Positions 43,301 through 53,459 of a stretch of DNA of 64,000 nt are shown here, piece after piece. Under the pieces are notes generated by a model. That model was not told the origin of the DNA. It saw only the letters and a list, made by a program, of their open reading frames with translations, and did no database searches. The number at the start of each line of letters is the position of its first letter. Positions within the stretch are counted from its first letter, which is position 1. A program made the position numbers and the translations under genes. The stretch covers positions 1,302,001-1,366,000 of the forward strand of contig CM074144.1 in the NCBI GenBank assembly GCA_037178625.1. The letters run 5' to 3'. This DNA is from Skeletonema tropicum (Eukaryota; Bacillariophyta; Thalassiosirophyceae; Thalassiosirales; Thalassiosiraceae).

Positions 43301-44580
43301 AAATCATTTCCACCCTCTTACCGGCTTCATCCGAATTCAATTGTTGGAGGAGGTCGGTGTACTCATTAAACAGTGGGTATAAAGCTGCACGATAAGATGC
43401 CCCAGCTTTTACGGCAGACTCGATTTCAAACAGATGCATTTGCTCGGTGTGAGCACAATCCATTCATCTTTCAAAGGACTCATCACTTGTATTACGAAGC
43501 TCTTCAATAGTAGTAAGAATGAAGTCTTGTTCCTCACTGTCAATATCATCCTGGTGGTCGGAAGAAGAAGGTGTGTGGGCAGTAGAGAGGAGGCCATCAA
43601 ACTTGTTTTCATGACGATCCAGTTGGACCGACCTAGTTCTATCTTGGTTGGACATAGCAGTAGCAGCCTTGTCAAGGTTATGGGTGGCCCTAACTGCTGC
43701 GGCACTTGTCTTGAGACCATTGTTGGTGCCCTCTTGTGGTGAAGAGCAGTGGGCATCGAGGCAGAAAACTTTAGAGCGACAACAATGTAAGTACGCTGAC
43801 TCGTTTGTGAACACAAATTTCTTGACGAAACTAGCAACACTTGCAACCACATATTCATCATTCCCAGCCATTTTGAGAGCATGCTTGCTTGTCAGACATG
43901 CAAGGAGGAGATATTTACTAATCTCATACTCCTCTTTACTGTCACAATATCCAGGCCTTACCCAAGAAAACATCCATGCCAGCATCCGACGCTTAAATCC
44001 ATTCCATGCATCCCTCTTCCCTTGATTTGAATACTTAGGGAGTGCAAAGACATGTCTGTTCCAACCGATTACAAACATGTGAAAAGAGCATCCACCACGT
44101 GTGGCATTGGGAAATAGCTCTTCTATAGCAATCACAAGCTCCAAATTCTGCTGCGGATCGCCATCGCAGATGGTAAAGCGAACTCGACGGAGGGCATGAG
44201 CTGGTAGAAGTTTTGGCAGAGCCTCTTGGAAGACGTAACGGAAAGAAACTCGTCTCTGATCTGGCATCCATACACGGCAGAATACAACCTGCTTATCAAT
44301 GCTTGTGCGGCATGAAAATGTCAGAAGACAAAATCCAGAGGAGTTTGTGTGACATCAAATTCACGAAGCTTTCTTATTGTCCCTTCCTTCAATTTCTGGC
44401 CAGTTTTGAATTCTGCAAACCCTTTCTACCACCCCCTACATTATAATATGCCGAGACCTCAGGAGGGAAGAATGTTGTGAGATCATGTTGCGTTGGCAAC
44501 CATTGAGAATCTTCTCTACCAGGCTGCTCATGAAGATCTAGACAAAGACACGGGGTATCCCACTCTTCCCTGTCCTTCAA
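43098..44580 (-). pseudogene. MULE-2 transposase, broken by frameshifts and an in-frame stop
   Basis: The best frame runs 44267-43098 with a single in-frame TGA at 43464-43466, immediately followed by ATG in the same frame. It contains a VSFRYVFQEALP segment, ICDGDPQQN (catalytic Asp), CSFHM (the MULE C-x2-H) and QEGTNNGLK (catalytic Glu region), the classic MULE spacing. Upstream, CRTSIDKQVVFCRVWMPDQ continues the same protein without an ATG, and further N-terminal pieces (to ~44580) are in other frames, showing at least two frameshifts. The FAR1-like N-terminus is not recognisable. Non-functional as it stands. Confidence 0.75.
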
Positions 44581-44738
44581 GGCTTGTTAATGCATTCCAA
44601 GTCCATGTTCAGTATTACTAAATGACTTCATCAAATCCACCACCAAGAAAGTTTGCTGCTTGTCTTCGTCATTGAAGGAGCCAGAAGCGTTTCCAGCCCG
44701 CCGGCTGTGCAAAGATGATGCCTTGTATTGTGACGTGG

Positions 44739-44743
44739 GGCTG
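44739..44743. repeat. Target-site duplication GGCTG (left of retrotransposon 1)
   Basis: GGCTG directly precedes the 5' LTR and recurs at 53800-53804 after the 3' LTR. Confidence 0.9.
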
Positions 44744-45100
44744 TGTAATAGTCAAGTAGCATACTACCTTTAGGTACGTATGTATCTGTGACCATACGGA
44801 TACGTGCTCGCTAAGCTATCGCTTATCGGGATCTCCATGCCTGACGCACGCCGCTCTGGATTCTGACTACATTTTTTTTTTTTTTACATTGAAGCAGTCA
44901 GCTTAGAGAATCTTACTAACAGCCTACGTCTTGGAATTAGTACGATTTCTGTCCAATAGCATTCCGAGTCACTCGGCTTACACGAGCAACTCTACCGCTA
45001 GCAGCAGCTCTCTCCTTCGAAGAGCTCACAACTACTCCAAATACGTAAATTAATACTGTATTCATCGTCGTTGTCATTACACATCTATTAGCCTGTGTCA
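44744..45100 (+). repeat. 5' LTR of retrotransposon 1 (357 bp)
   Basis: Matches the 3' LTR 53460-53799 except for a 17-bp insertion containing 14 T (44872-44885) and a repeated ACATT. Confidence 0.95.
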
Positions 45101-45114
45101 TTATTTTAAAATAA
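45101..45114. promoter_or_regulatory. 14-bp palindrome at the primer-binding position
   Basis: TTATTTTAAAATAA begins immediately after the 5' LTR, where a tRNA-complementary primer-binding site is expected. The same palindrome follows the 5' LTR of retrotransposon 2 (57132-57145). No initiator-tRNA-Met TGGTATC-like motif is seen. Confidence 0.5.
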
Positions 45115-45214
45115 CAAGTGCTCTCGTCGACAAGCACCGCAGAAAGCTACCAGATACCTCGAAACGAGAAGAATCTTCCATCCTGGTGAAATATCAGAAG
45201 GACTGATCATTATC

Positions 45215-46867
45215 ATGTCGCAAAATGAATTAGCTTCGATTTACTTGGCCTACAACACTCTCACCGAGGACAAACGGCCAAAAGAATCTCAGGTAACTCG
45301 TGGATACATCGAGGATAAAGACAAAGTCGTCTTTCCCATCTTTCCAGTTGCCAAGATTGCCAATGGTCGGAAATGGACTATCGATGGCGGATCAACTAAT
45401 CATGCCAAAACTACGGTAACGTACTATTCCCTTCCACACAATGTTGGACAACATACCTACATGGTACTCAAACTCATCGAATATGAAAGTCTAATCTTCG
45501 AGCTTGGTTGGGACGATCACGAGAAGAAGCTCATGACTCAACTCATCTCCCATCAACAAAAAGCGTCCGAGCTAGAAGCCGACATCGCAAACAAATTCAA
45601 CGGTATCTCCGGTGATCCTCTCGCTAAGAAGGACATCGACGAATTGAAAAAGACACTCTCGCAGCATAAAAAGCAAATCAGCCATCATGTGAACGCTCTG
45701 AATGATAATGCAGAACGTGCAGGAGGTATGCTTGGAAAGCTCATGGGTCATTTCGATAAGAAATTCGCTGTCATCATCGACAACTACTTCAATCAGGGTG
45801 AGCCGCACCAAGTGACGAAGTGGAGGGCAGTCAACCATGCATTTTGCAAGGACGCCATGGACTCTTCCAAAATAATGATCCCTCTGATGTCTTACACAGG
45901 GACGGTCTTCGATGACAAAGACGAAACATCAGACTACTTGATGTGTCGTAAAGCGATGCTCTGCACTCAAGCAGAAACAGGGCCTCGTTTGAAAACTCTT
46001 AAGGATATTCTCAAGTGCGCTAATTTATTGTTAGTCGAGCAACATGGTTATGGCCTCGCGGAAGCAACCAGAAGCTACTTGGAATCCAACATTAAATTCC
46101 ATCGTGCATTCACATGCAAGGCTTGGGTAGGGATGATCACAGCAATCAATCAATATCTACGTCTCCTTACCACCTACAAAGATGATGAACAGTACGCGGA
46201 CAACGATGATATTCCACGTGCCAATGTTCCCTACAACGAAGTGGAGCTGTGCAAGATTGTCTTGGCCAGCATGCCCAGAGAGGTTAGGGATTCTCTTCGA
46301 GTGACGTCTCCAAATCGTCCACTTGAAACAGAGCTGGAGCCTTTGGTCGCTCGCATTGACGCCATCTTGGCTCATCAGAAGACCCAACGCGCTTCAAACG
46401 AAAAGGATAAGTCTACCAAGAACGGAGCTTCCAACCCCAACCCTAGAAACCAGAAGAAGAATGGTGGAGGTGGCGGTGGAGGTGGGGGTGGTGGCAATCC
46501 AAGTACTAAACCTACGCCTGAAAATCCCAAAGAAGGTGGGTGTGGCAACTGTCAGAAGAATGGAGTCAACGCTTGGTTTACCCATCCTACGAATAAATGC
46601 CGCAACTACGAAGTCAATGGTCAAAAGAAGAGGCGTGATGGTGAAAACCGTCAACTACGCGATCACGAAAAAGAAGAAGGATCTGTGAAGGACCTCATCA
46701 AAAGCGAAATTGCAGCCGCACTCAGAGACATGCGTTCTGGTGGTGGTGGTCGTGATCATTACAGGCATGACCGACGTGAGCGCTCTCGTTCTCGCTCTAG
46801 GTCTCGCTCTCGTAGTCCTGAATACCATCGACGCAGCCGTAGCTATCGCCGTCGAGATGACTATTGA
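45215..46867 (+). CDS. gag: Gag polyprotein, retrotransposon 1
   Basis: 550 aa from ATG 45215. The N-terminal ~380 residues are helical capsid-like; ~400-435 hold a charged linker and a poly-Gly run; 443-462 form a variant zinc knuckle CX2CX10HX4C (CGNC...THPTNKC); the tail is basic with an RS dipeptide repeat (RSRSRSRSRS) suited to RNA binding. It forms the particle that packages element RNA. The TGA at 46865-46867 is followed, in the same frame, by seven sense codons and the ATG of pol, so Gag-Pol could be made by stop-codon readthrough. Confidence 0.9.
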   Translation: MSQNELASIYLAYNTLTEDKRPKESQVTRGYIEDKDKVVFPIFPVAKIANGRKWTIDGGSTNHAKTTVTYYSLPHNVGQHTYMVLKLIEYESLIFELGWDDHEKKLMTQLISHQQKASELEADIANKFNGISGDPLAKKDIDELKKTLSQHKKQISHHVNALNDNAERAGGMLGKLMGHFDKKFAVIIDNYFNQGEPHQVTKWRAVNHAFCKDAMDSSKIMIPLMSYTGTVFDDKDETSDYLMCRKAMLCTQAETGPRLKTLKDILKCANLLLVEQHGYGLAEATRSYLESNIKFHRAFTCKAWVGMITAINQYLRLLTTYKDDEQYADNDDIPRANVPYNEVELCKIVLASMPREVRDSLRVTSPNRPLETELEPLVARIDAILAHQKTQRASNEKDKSTKNGASNPNPRNQKKNGGGGGGGGGGGNPSTKPTPENPKEGGCGNCQKNGVNAWFTHPTNKCRNYEVNGQKKRRDGENRQLRDHEKEEGSVKDLIKSEIAAALRDMRSGGGGRDHYRHDRRERSRSRSRSRSRSPEYHRRSRSYRRRDDY

Positions 46868-46888
46868 ATCATTGGGTCCGACACTCGA

Positions 46889-49800
46889 ATGGAAAATAGA
46901 AACTTAAAACTAAATAATGAATCTGATTCTTATGAACGTTCAGTTAAACGAAGGAAACCTAATACTATCGATTTTGATTTGTATAACCTTGACCATTCAC
47001 CGATTAAAGGTGTCATACCCGATTGGAGCGGTGTAAAAGACATGCACACATCGCTTCGTCAAAAAGTAATCAGGGGAAATGGACTTAAGACTGTTGTTGT
47101 CGCAGCGTCCCTGACCAAGAAGGGAAACCGTAACTCACGCCCCTTGGTTTTATTACTTGACTCCGGTGCAGATGATGACATCATCTTTCTGCCCGATGAA
47201 GAAGTAAAGGCTTTTGACCCTATACCTCTAGCTCATCCAAATGTGTGGACTACGTCCAATGGCCAGTTCAACACAAGTGAAGTCGCAGAACTATCTTTCT
47301 TGCTTCCGGAGTATTCTCAAAGTAAGATTATGTCTTGTACTGCTGACATCAGACGCATCCACAACAGGAGGAGCGTTCAATACGACGCCATTATTGGTGT
47401 TAAAACCCTTCATGCTTGGGGAGTTACTATGCATTTCAAAGAGAAAGTCCTTGAAATTGATGGCATCTCCCGTCCTATGAAAAACAAGGACGAATTCAAA
47501 GATGAAAACGTCTTGATGAACATCTATAATGAAGCCCTAGAGCCTCAGTCAACTAAAGAGGAGACTGACAGAGCCGTCAAGATTTTGGATGCCAAGTATG
47601 AAGCCGCCGATCTAGAAAAGATCGTCGATGAAAATTGCTCTCATCTCTCCAGAATGCAGAGACTTCAACTACTCAACTTACTCAAGAAACATGAGAAGAT
47701 GTTTAGCGGATCTCTCGGTGAATGGAAAGGTGAGGAAGTCCATTTTGAGCTTAAGCCAGATGTGAAACCGTTCCGTGGTAGACCGTTTGATGTCCCACAG
47801 ATACACAAAGCAACAATTATGAAAGAACTTCAACGCTTAATTGATATAGGAGTTCTGGAGCAGGTACAACAAGCAGACTGGCTCAGTCCATCTTTTATTA
47901 TTCCTAAGTCAGACGGCACAGTCCGCTTCCTCTCCGACTTCCGCCAGCTTAACAAAGCGCTAGTGCGACGCCCCTTCCCGCTTCCTAAGGTATCGGGTAT
48001 GTTGCAACAGATGGAAGGCTTTACTTTTGCCTCAGCGATTGATCTCAATATGGGATATTACCATTTGAAGCTTGATCTCGAGACGATGAAGATTTGCGCC
48101 ATTGTATTTCCTTGGGGAATTTACAGGTACAAAAGACTTCCAATGGGAGTTGCTTGTAGCCCGGACATCTTCCAAAGTAAAATGAGTTCACTCTTTGCTG
48201 AGTTGGACTACGTGCAGGCGTACATTGATGATTTGCTCTGCCTATCCAAAGGAACCTTTGAAGATCACCTGGAGAAACTCGACGTGGTATTACAAAAATT
48301 AAGCGACGCTGGTCTGCAAGTCAACGCAGCCAAAAGTAAATTCGCAGCCGTAGAGATTGATTACCTTGGGTATCATCTCACCAAACAAGGAATTGCACCA
48401 CAACATTCCAAAGTCGCCGCTATCCTTGCTCTCAAACCACCTCGTAATGTGAAAGATCTTCGACGTTGCCTCGGTATTATTCAGTATTACCGTGACCTGT
48501 GGGTGTCAAGAACACAGCTCCTCGCTCCACTCACTGATCTAGTTGGAGAATGTGGAACCACTAAACGCTCTACCAAAAAGAAGCCGCCGTGGCGGTGGGA
48601 GCAGGTTCATCAGGATGCTTTTGATGAGATCAAGAAGGTAATCGCCCGAGATGTTATCCTGGCCTACCCGAACTTCGGTGAAGAGTTCACTATCTTTACT
48701 GATGCTTCAACTCGCCAGCTTGGGGGAGTGATTACGCAAAATAACCGTCCCATTGCCTTTTTCAGCCGGAAGTTAACTGCCGCGCAAATGAAGTACACTG
48801 TGACGGAACTTGAATTGCTTTCTATCGTCGAACTCTTGAAAGAATTCAAAGGTATGCTGCTTGGACAGAAGCTGGTGATTTATACAGATCATCAGAATCT
48901 CGTTCGAGATAGCTTAGGCAGCACCTCTGACAGAGTGCAGAGATGGAATCTACTCCTCAATGAGTATGGAGCCGACATTAGGTACATCAAGGGTGTTGAT
49001 AATACCGTTGCTGATGCCATTAGTCGATTAGATTATTGCCCAAAAATCAACCCTCATCCAGAAGACGAACTCGACAGCAAAGGGAACTTCAGGTCTGAAT
49101 ATTCTCACCGCAAGTGGAATAAGCTGGTCTCTCTCTTCTCTCATTATCAAAACGATGATGAGTGTGTTCTGGATAGAGAAGATGTGATAGAGCCAAAGGA
49201 CTGCATGTCACATGTGTTTGCAAATTCAGCAGCCGATGACGAGGAAATTTACCCAGTCACCGTCAAGGAGATAGCAGATGCCCAACGGGAAGATCCAAAG
49301 ATGAAGCACATTTTCGAACGGCCTGGTGCCGACAGTCGTAATCAGAAGATGATCATAGACGACACTGTTGTCTTGGTTCGAAAGGACAGACCTTCGGCTC
49401 GTCCGAAGCTCATCATCCCTGAGAAGCTGCAATCTAAAGTTCTTATGTGGTATCACCACTATCTGCAACATCCTGGTACTGACCGTATGGAAGGTACTAT
49501 CGGCGCCGTCATGTATTGGCGTGGCATGAGTGCACAAATCCGTAGATTGTGTAAATATTGTCCCAGGTGTCAGAAATCTAAGGCACGCAAGCGTAAGTAC
49601 GGTCAACTTCCTCCTAAGGATGCGATCGTTGTTCCATGGCAGACGCTCCATTGCGATTTAATTGGTCCAACAACAATTAAATCAAAAGATGGAACTGAAA
49701 TGGATTTCATGTGTTTAACCATGATTGACGCTGCTACTGGATGGTTCGAAATAGTCGAACTCCCTAATAGGATGATCGAGAAGAAATGTCCTCGGACAGG

Positions 49801-50515
49801 AAAAACTGTCGAAGTAGAAATCATTGATAAAACTTCCACTACAGTTTCCCACCTCTTGAATAAATGCTGGTTAAGTCGTTATCCGCGCCCGAAGTATTTG
49901 GTGTGTGATAATGGTTCTGAATTCGAACTGCATCTGAAGGATCTGTGTGAACAGTATCAGATTGGACGTAAGCCGACTACCAGTAAGAATCCGCAAGCTA
50001 ATGCGATTTTAGAACGAGTTCACGGAGTCTTTAACGACATGCTCCGCACCTCGGGCCTCGACGACGATGATACCGTCGATGGCCACCGAATTGACCAATT
50101 TATCACAAATGCTGCATGGGCAATTCGATCTACTTACCACACCGTGCTCAAGGCTACTCCTGGTGAAGCAATTTTTGGACGTGATATGTTATTTGACATT
50201 CCGTTCGTCGCTGACTGGAGTGAGATAGGTCGCCGCCGACAAGAGCTCGTGGACAGGAACAACGCCAGAGAAAACAAAAGGCGTCTCCCATACGACTATG
50301 TTCCAGGGAGTAAGTGCTTGATCATCAGTGAGATCAATGGTGAAAAGCAGCGCAAAGCTTTAGACAAGAATGAGGGACCGTATGTGGTCACAAATGTCTT
50401 TACTAATGGTACTGTCCGTATTCAACGTGGTTCCGTCAATGAACGAATCAATATCCGACGACTTACCCCCTTCTTTGAGGCAGAAGAAGCCAACGATGCA
50501 AGTGATAATGAATAA
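46889..50515 (+). CDS. pol: Pol polyprotein (PR-RT-RH-IN), retrotransposon 1
   Basis: 1208 aa, no internal stop. Protease DSGA at 91-94; reverse transcriptase ~300-480 with SDFRQLN, LPMGVACSP and YIDDL at 445-449; RNase H from ~600 (TDAS D605, TELELL, YTDHQNL); tether region; integrase with HHYLQH...CPRC zinc-binding module (~855-895) and catalytic D923 (HCDLIGP), D1007 (CDNGSEF), E1042 (D-35-E spacing); a GPY/F-type module near the C-terminus (NEGPYVVTNVFTNG). All catalytic residues are present, so it may be competent. No chromodomain recognised. Same frame as gag. Confidence 0.96.
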   Translation: MENRNLKLNNESDSYERSVKRRKPNTIDFDLYNLDHSPIKGVIPDWSGVKDMHTSLRQKVIRGNGLKTVVVAASLTKKGNRNSRPLVLLLDSGADDDIIFLPDEEVKAFDPIPLAHPNVWTTSNGQFNTSEVAELSFLLPEYSQSKIMSCTADIRRIHNRRSVQYDAIIGVKTLHAWGVTMHFKEKVLEIDGISRPMKNKDEFKDENVLMNIYNEALEPQSTKEETDRAVKILDAKYEAADLEKIVDENCSHLSRMQRLQLLNLLKKHEKMFSGSLGEWKGEEVHFELKPDVKPFRGRPFDVPQIHKATIMKELQRLIDIGVLEQVQQADWLSPSFIIPKSDGTVRFLSDFRQLNKALVRRPFPLPKVSGMLQQMEGFTFASAIDLNMGYYHLKLDLETMKICAIVFPWGIYRYKRLPMGVACSPDIFQSKMSSLFAELDYVQAYIDDLLCLSKGTFEDHLEKLDVVLQKLSDAGLQVNAAKSKFAAVEIDYLGYHLTKQGIAPQHSKVAAILALKPPRNVKDLRRCLGIIQYYRDLWVSRTQLLAPLTDLVGECGTTKRSTKKKPPWRWEQVHQDAFDEIKKVIARDVILAYPNFGEEFTIFTDASTRQLGGVITQNNRPIAFFSRKLTAAQMKYTVTELELLSIVELLKEFKGMLLGQKLVIYTDHQNLVRDSLGSTSDRVQRWNLLLNEYGADIRYIKGVDNTVADAISRLDYCPKINPHPEDELDSKGNFRSEYSHRKWNKLVSLFSHYQNDDECVLDREDVIEPKDCMSHVFANSAADDEEIYPVTVKEIADAQREDPKMKHIFERPGADSRNQKMIIDDTVVLVRKDRPSARPKLIIPEKLQSKVLMWYHHYLQHPGTDRMEGTIGAVMYWRGMSAQIRRLCKYCPRCQKSKARKRKYGQLPPKDAIVVPWQTLHCDLIGPTTIKSKDGTEMDFMCLTMIDAATGWFEIVELPNRMIEKKCPRTGKTVEVEIIDKTSTTVSHLLNKCWLSRYPRPKYLVCDNGSEFELHLKDLCEQYQIGRKPTTSKNPQANAILERVHGVFNDMLRTSGLDDDDTVDGHRIDQFITNAAWAIRSTYHTVLKATPGEAIFGRDMLFDIPFVADWSEIGRRRQELVDRNNARENKRRLPYDYVPGSKCLIISEINGEKQRKALDKNEGPYVVTNVFTNGTVRIQRGSVNERINIRRLTPFFEAEEANDASDNE

Positions 50516-51458
50516 CTTGGGGGAGTGTACAGCTTTCATAAACTAGAAATTAGTAGAATTATTCCAACACATCAACACTATTTCATACTAGACAACAGTT
50601 GATTTGATCAAAACCTATAAACAGGGGCGCGCAGAATGTGGCGAGCGTGGTGGTGCCTGTGGCGGGATCAGCGCGGGCCCTCGGGGCCTGTCCAGTTTTG
50701 TGTCATTTGTAGTAGGTCATTGCACTTTGGTTTTACATTTACATATAGTCTTTTTACAATGGAATCCGGCTATAAAGTTGCTCTGCAATGACGTAGACAT
50801 AGTCTTAGTGTATTTGGTGCATGGTGATGTTCTGTTTTGTTGTTATGGTATGTAGGATAAATTAGTAGAATTGTATTGTGCACAATTTTACCAATTCAAA
50901 GTGTCTTTCTCGTGCTTGACAGTTTCTCTGGATTCTTCGCGGACGTGACAAAACTGACATACTCAGCCTCCGCCCGGCGCTTCTTTTCGTTTTTTTGGAT
51001 TTTGCCACGTGTCGCTTCAACTTCATCAACACGTCATTATGTACAGCTGAGGTGTTGGTTCTCATTTGTCCGGTGACGCATGCATTTACATTCATCGATA
51101 TTGTGTCCCATTTGTGACAAATTCAATTGACAAAAATTAGTCCGAATCGGTATACTTAATTATTTCTTCATCTATCCGTGTCTGGATTCTTTCTCTGTCT
51201 GACAGCGTGTTCCTCCTGCTTCGTTGACAGCAAATCGCTTCCGTCCACATCTCGCGGTCGATCTATTATTTTTTCATTGCAATCATAAAGTATTGTGTAA
51301 ACCTTTCTACTTCTTATCAATCTAAGTACACAATCATGATAATTGGCAATACCGATGCGCTGCTGCCGCGACGTCAGCTGTTGGATCTAACACTAATGGC
51401 AAGGGTTCTCGTCATTTGATGAGTAAACCTAGCGGCCGTAAGTGGCAGGCAAGCGCAA

Positions 51459-51926
51459 GTGCATCAAAGTCGGGCATCATCGACTGTGGCGGAGCTGTCT
51501 CATGTTGGACAAGAGCAGGAGACTAATGCCGATGGCGCGACTTCAAATGTTGGATGTAATGGCAATGGGTTTCGTCGTTTGATGAGTCAACCTTGCGGCC
51601 TTGAGCGTGTCGCATGTTCTTCGAAGTCGGCCGATGCTTCGACCTCATCTACTTTGACGGAGTTGTCTCACACTCACAGCGGACTGAAACGGGGGCATGT
51701 TTCGAAGGAGGCTTCAACTTCTAACTGGAAATGGTATGAATATCCTTGGGCTACCATCCGCACAAACGATCCTATCTTCCGATCCATGGCAACATTTGTT
51801 GTTGACGAGAGTGAGAGAAAAAAGCTTGATAGCCTTCCTTTCAAAAACTATACATGCAGTCGTCACGCCGCCAAAGCAAAGCAACGAAGCTGGGTCCAAG
51901 GCCAAGTTCAAGTACCAATCCAGTGA
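51459..51926 (+). other. Helitron-like element internal ORF region (degenerate, unknown)
   Basis: A 155-codon frame without ATG (GTG start), Ser/Thr-rich with an internal imperfect repeat: the SRHLMSKPSGR segment of an upstream, different frame resembles FRRLMSQPCGL here, suggesting one frameshifted repeat protein. The C-terminal part (WKWYEYPWATI...) has no recognised domain. Identical in copy 2 at 55691-56158, minus strand. Confidence 0.35.
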
Positions 51927-52153
51927 GTTTTGTTCCGCGGAAAGTTGTTCTTGTGTTGTGTCTCTAAATACTTTCACAGACTAACACTAACACAACCACA
52001 ACACAATACATAAAATCGTTCACTGCACAATTTTACCAATTCACCAGCTTGTCATGTACATGTATCATTGTGCTGCAAAAACACTACTAACTCGTTTTAT
52101 TTGCATACCGATGCAAATGCATCCTTCCAATTCCAACGTAATGCGCACAGCAC

Positions 52154-52762
52154 GTGCCCATCCCTCCCTACGAGCAGATTTGCAACAAGGGATGCTGCAC
52201 CGCATTATTCATGCCATTGCAAATCGCTTACGCCATCACCATTCACCGCTGTCAAGGACTTGAAGCTGGATTCGACGAAGGAGACCGCTGGAACCGAATG
52301 ATATTAGATCCGTCAGATGAGTTGTGGGAGATTAGCAAGAACCTTGGGACATTGTACGTGGCAACTAGCAGAGGCAAAACACTTGGTTCCAAAGATCAAG
52401 CATACCCAACGGACAGTGCCATATACTGGACGGGAAACAGCGTTTCAACGAACCGAATTAAAAATTGCAAGAGAAAGCAAAATGGGCAGCTCTGCGAATC
52501 ATACAAGAAGCGAGCTAAGTGGGTAGAATACTTGGAGGGAAAGGCAGAAGAGACGAAGACGAGGTATAGCAAGAGAAAGTTGGAAGAAATCACAAAAACA
52601 ACGTACGCAGCAGCAATGAAGGGCGATTTCATCAAAGACAGGACAGACCTGACGGCCAGGATTACCGACATCATCACCAATCCAAACAAGAAGTGGAAAG
52701 AAGCGAAGAGGGATCACGAGATCCCAAGTGATTACTTCGCAGCGTCTGCATCTGGTGATTAG
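52154..52762 (+). pseudogene. Pif1-type helicase C-terminal fragment (copy 1)
   Basis: About 200 codons with no ATG and a stop (TAA) shortly upstream in frame. It contains MPLQIAYAITIHRCQG, the late helicase motif of Pif1/RecD-like (Helitron RepHel) enzymes, then LYVATSRGKTLG, the final motif of the same domain, then a Lys-rich tail. The ATPase Walker motifs and any Rep HUH domain are missing, so this cannot be an active helicase; it marks the segment as derived from a Helitron or a cellular Pif1 gene. Confidence 0.75.
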
Positions 52763-53447
52763 TAAAATGGATCGCTGCACGATTCTACAAAAAAAGAAAA
52801 TTTCTCACGACGATGAATACATCGACTAAATCCAGAGTCCGTCTGCATCAGGTCATTACATTAGTAAAATTGATCACTGCACAATTCTGCAAAAAGACCA
52901 TTTCTTACGTTGAAGAAATACAACAACTAAATCGACTAAAACCTGTGCAAAACCTGTATTTCTTTCTCGTAAAGACGGATTTAGACGCCAAAAAAGCGCA
53001 TTTAGTACATTGAATTTCTCGCTTTCAACAGGTACTTCTCGCTTTCTACGTAGGAAACCATTCAGATCCTACGCTGGTAGGCTCTACTGAGGACTCTACG
53101 TGTCCCAACAGTAAACCTTCTCACTAAAATGCACATATGCTGATTCCTAGCTAGAACTCTGTAGAATAATTTGGCTGAAAAAATCTGAATTTCCCACCTG
53201 TAATAGAAGGGCACCTGCGGCCCCCTATTACGCTGCTCTGCACTCCATGAACGGGGGCCCCGAGGGCCGATCATAAGCTTACACACACGTCAGCCTTGGC
53301 TTCTCGTGTCTTTTGTCGCAAACCAGTCTTACAGTCTTACGCGTACACGTCACCGGTATTCAAGTAAATACCGTACGCACTCCTCTATGAGAGTAATTTT
53401 TCCCACAGGGTTTTTCTCTCACTGAGCCCACTGTTTAATCCGAACAG

Positions 53448-53459
53448 CACGGGGGAGAG
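53448..53459 (+). promoter_or_regulatory. Polypurine tract of retrotransposon 1
   Basis: CACGGGGGAGAG lies directly before the 3' LTR; the same tract precedes the 3' LTR of retrotransposon 2 at ~62832-62843. It would prime plus-strand DNA synthesis. Confidence 0.85.

Larger units (their letters stand above)
50618..53270 (-). mobile_element. Helitron-like element copy 1 (2653 bp) inside retrotransposon 1
   Basis: Absent at the equivalent site of retrotransposon 2, where CCTA^TCATAAGC (between 62654 and 62655) is uninterrupted; so the insertion lies between A and T with no duplication. In its own orientation (minus) it starts TCGGCCCTCGGGGCC and ends CCCCTGTTTA. The terminal GGCCCTCGGGGCC (53256-53269) has an inverted partner at 50674-50688, ~56 bp inside the other end, an asymmetric terminal repeat as in Helitron2/Helentron types. 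It carries a Pif1 helicase fragment on the opposite strand. A virtually identical inverted copy is at 54347-57084. Confidence 0.7.

Noticed and set aside
50516..53459. Possible envelope-like gene between pol and the 3' LTR of retrotransposon 1
   Set aside because: Retrotransposon 2 lacks this segment entirely; it is the Helitron-like insertion, with no membrane or signal sequence.
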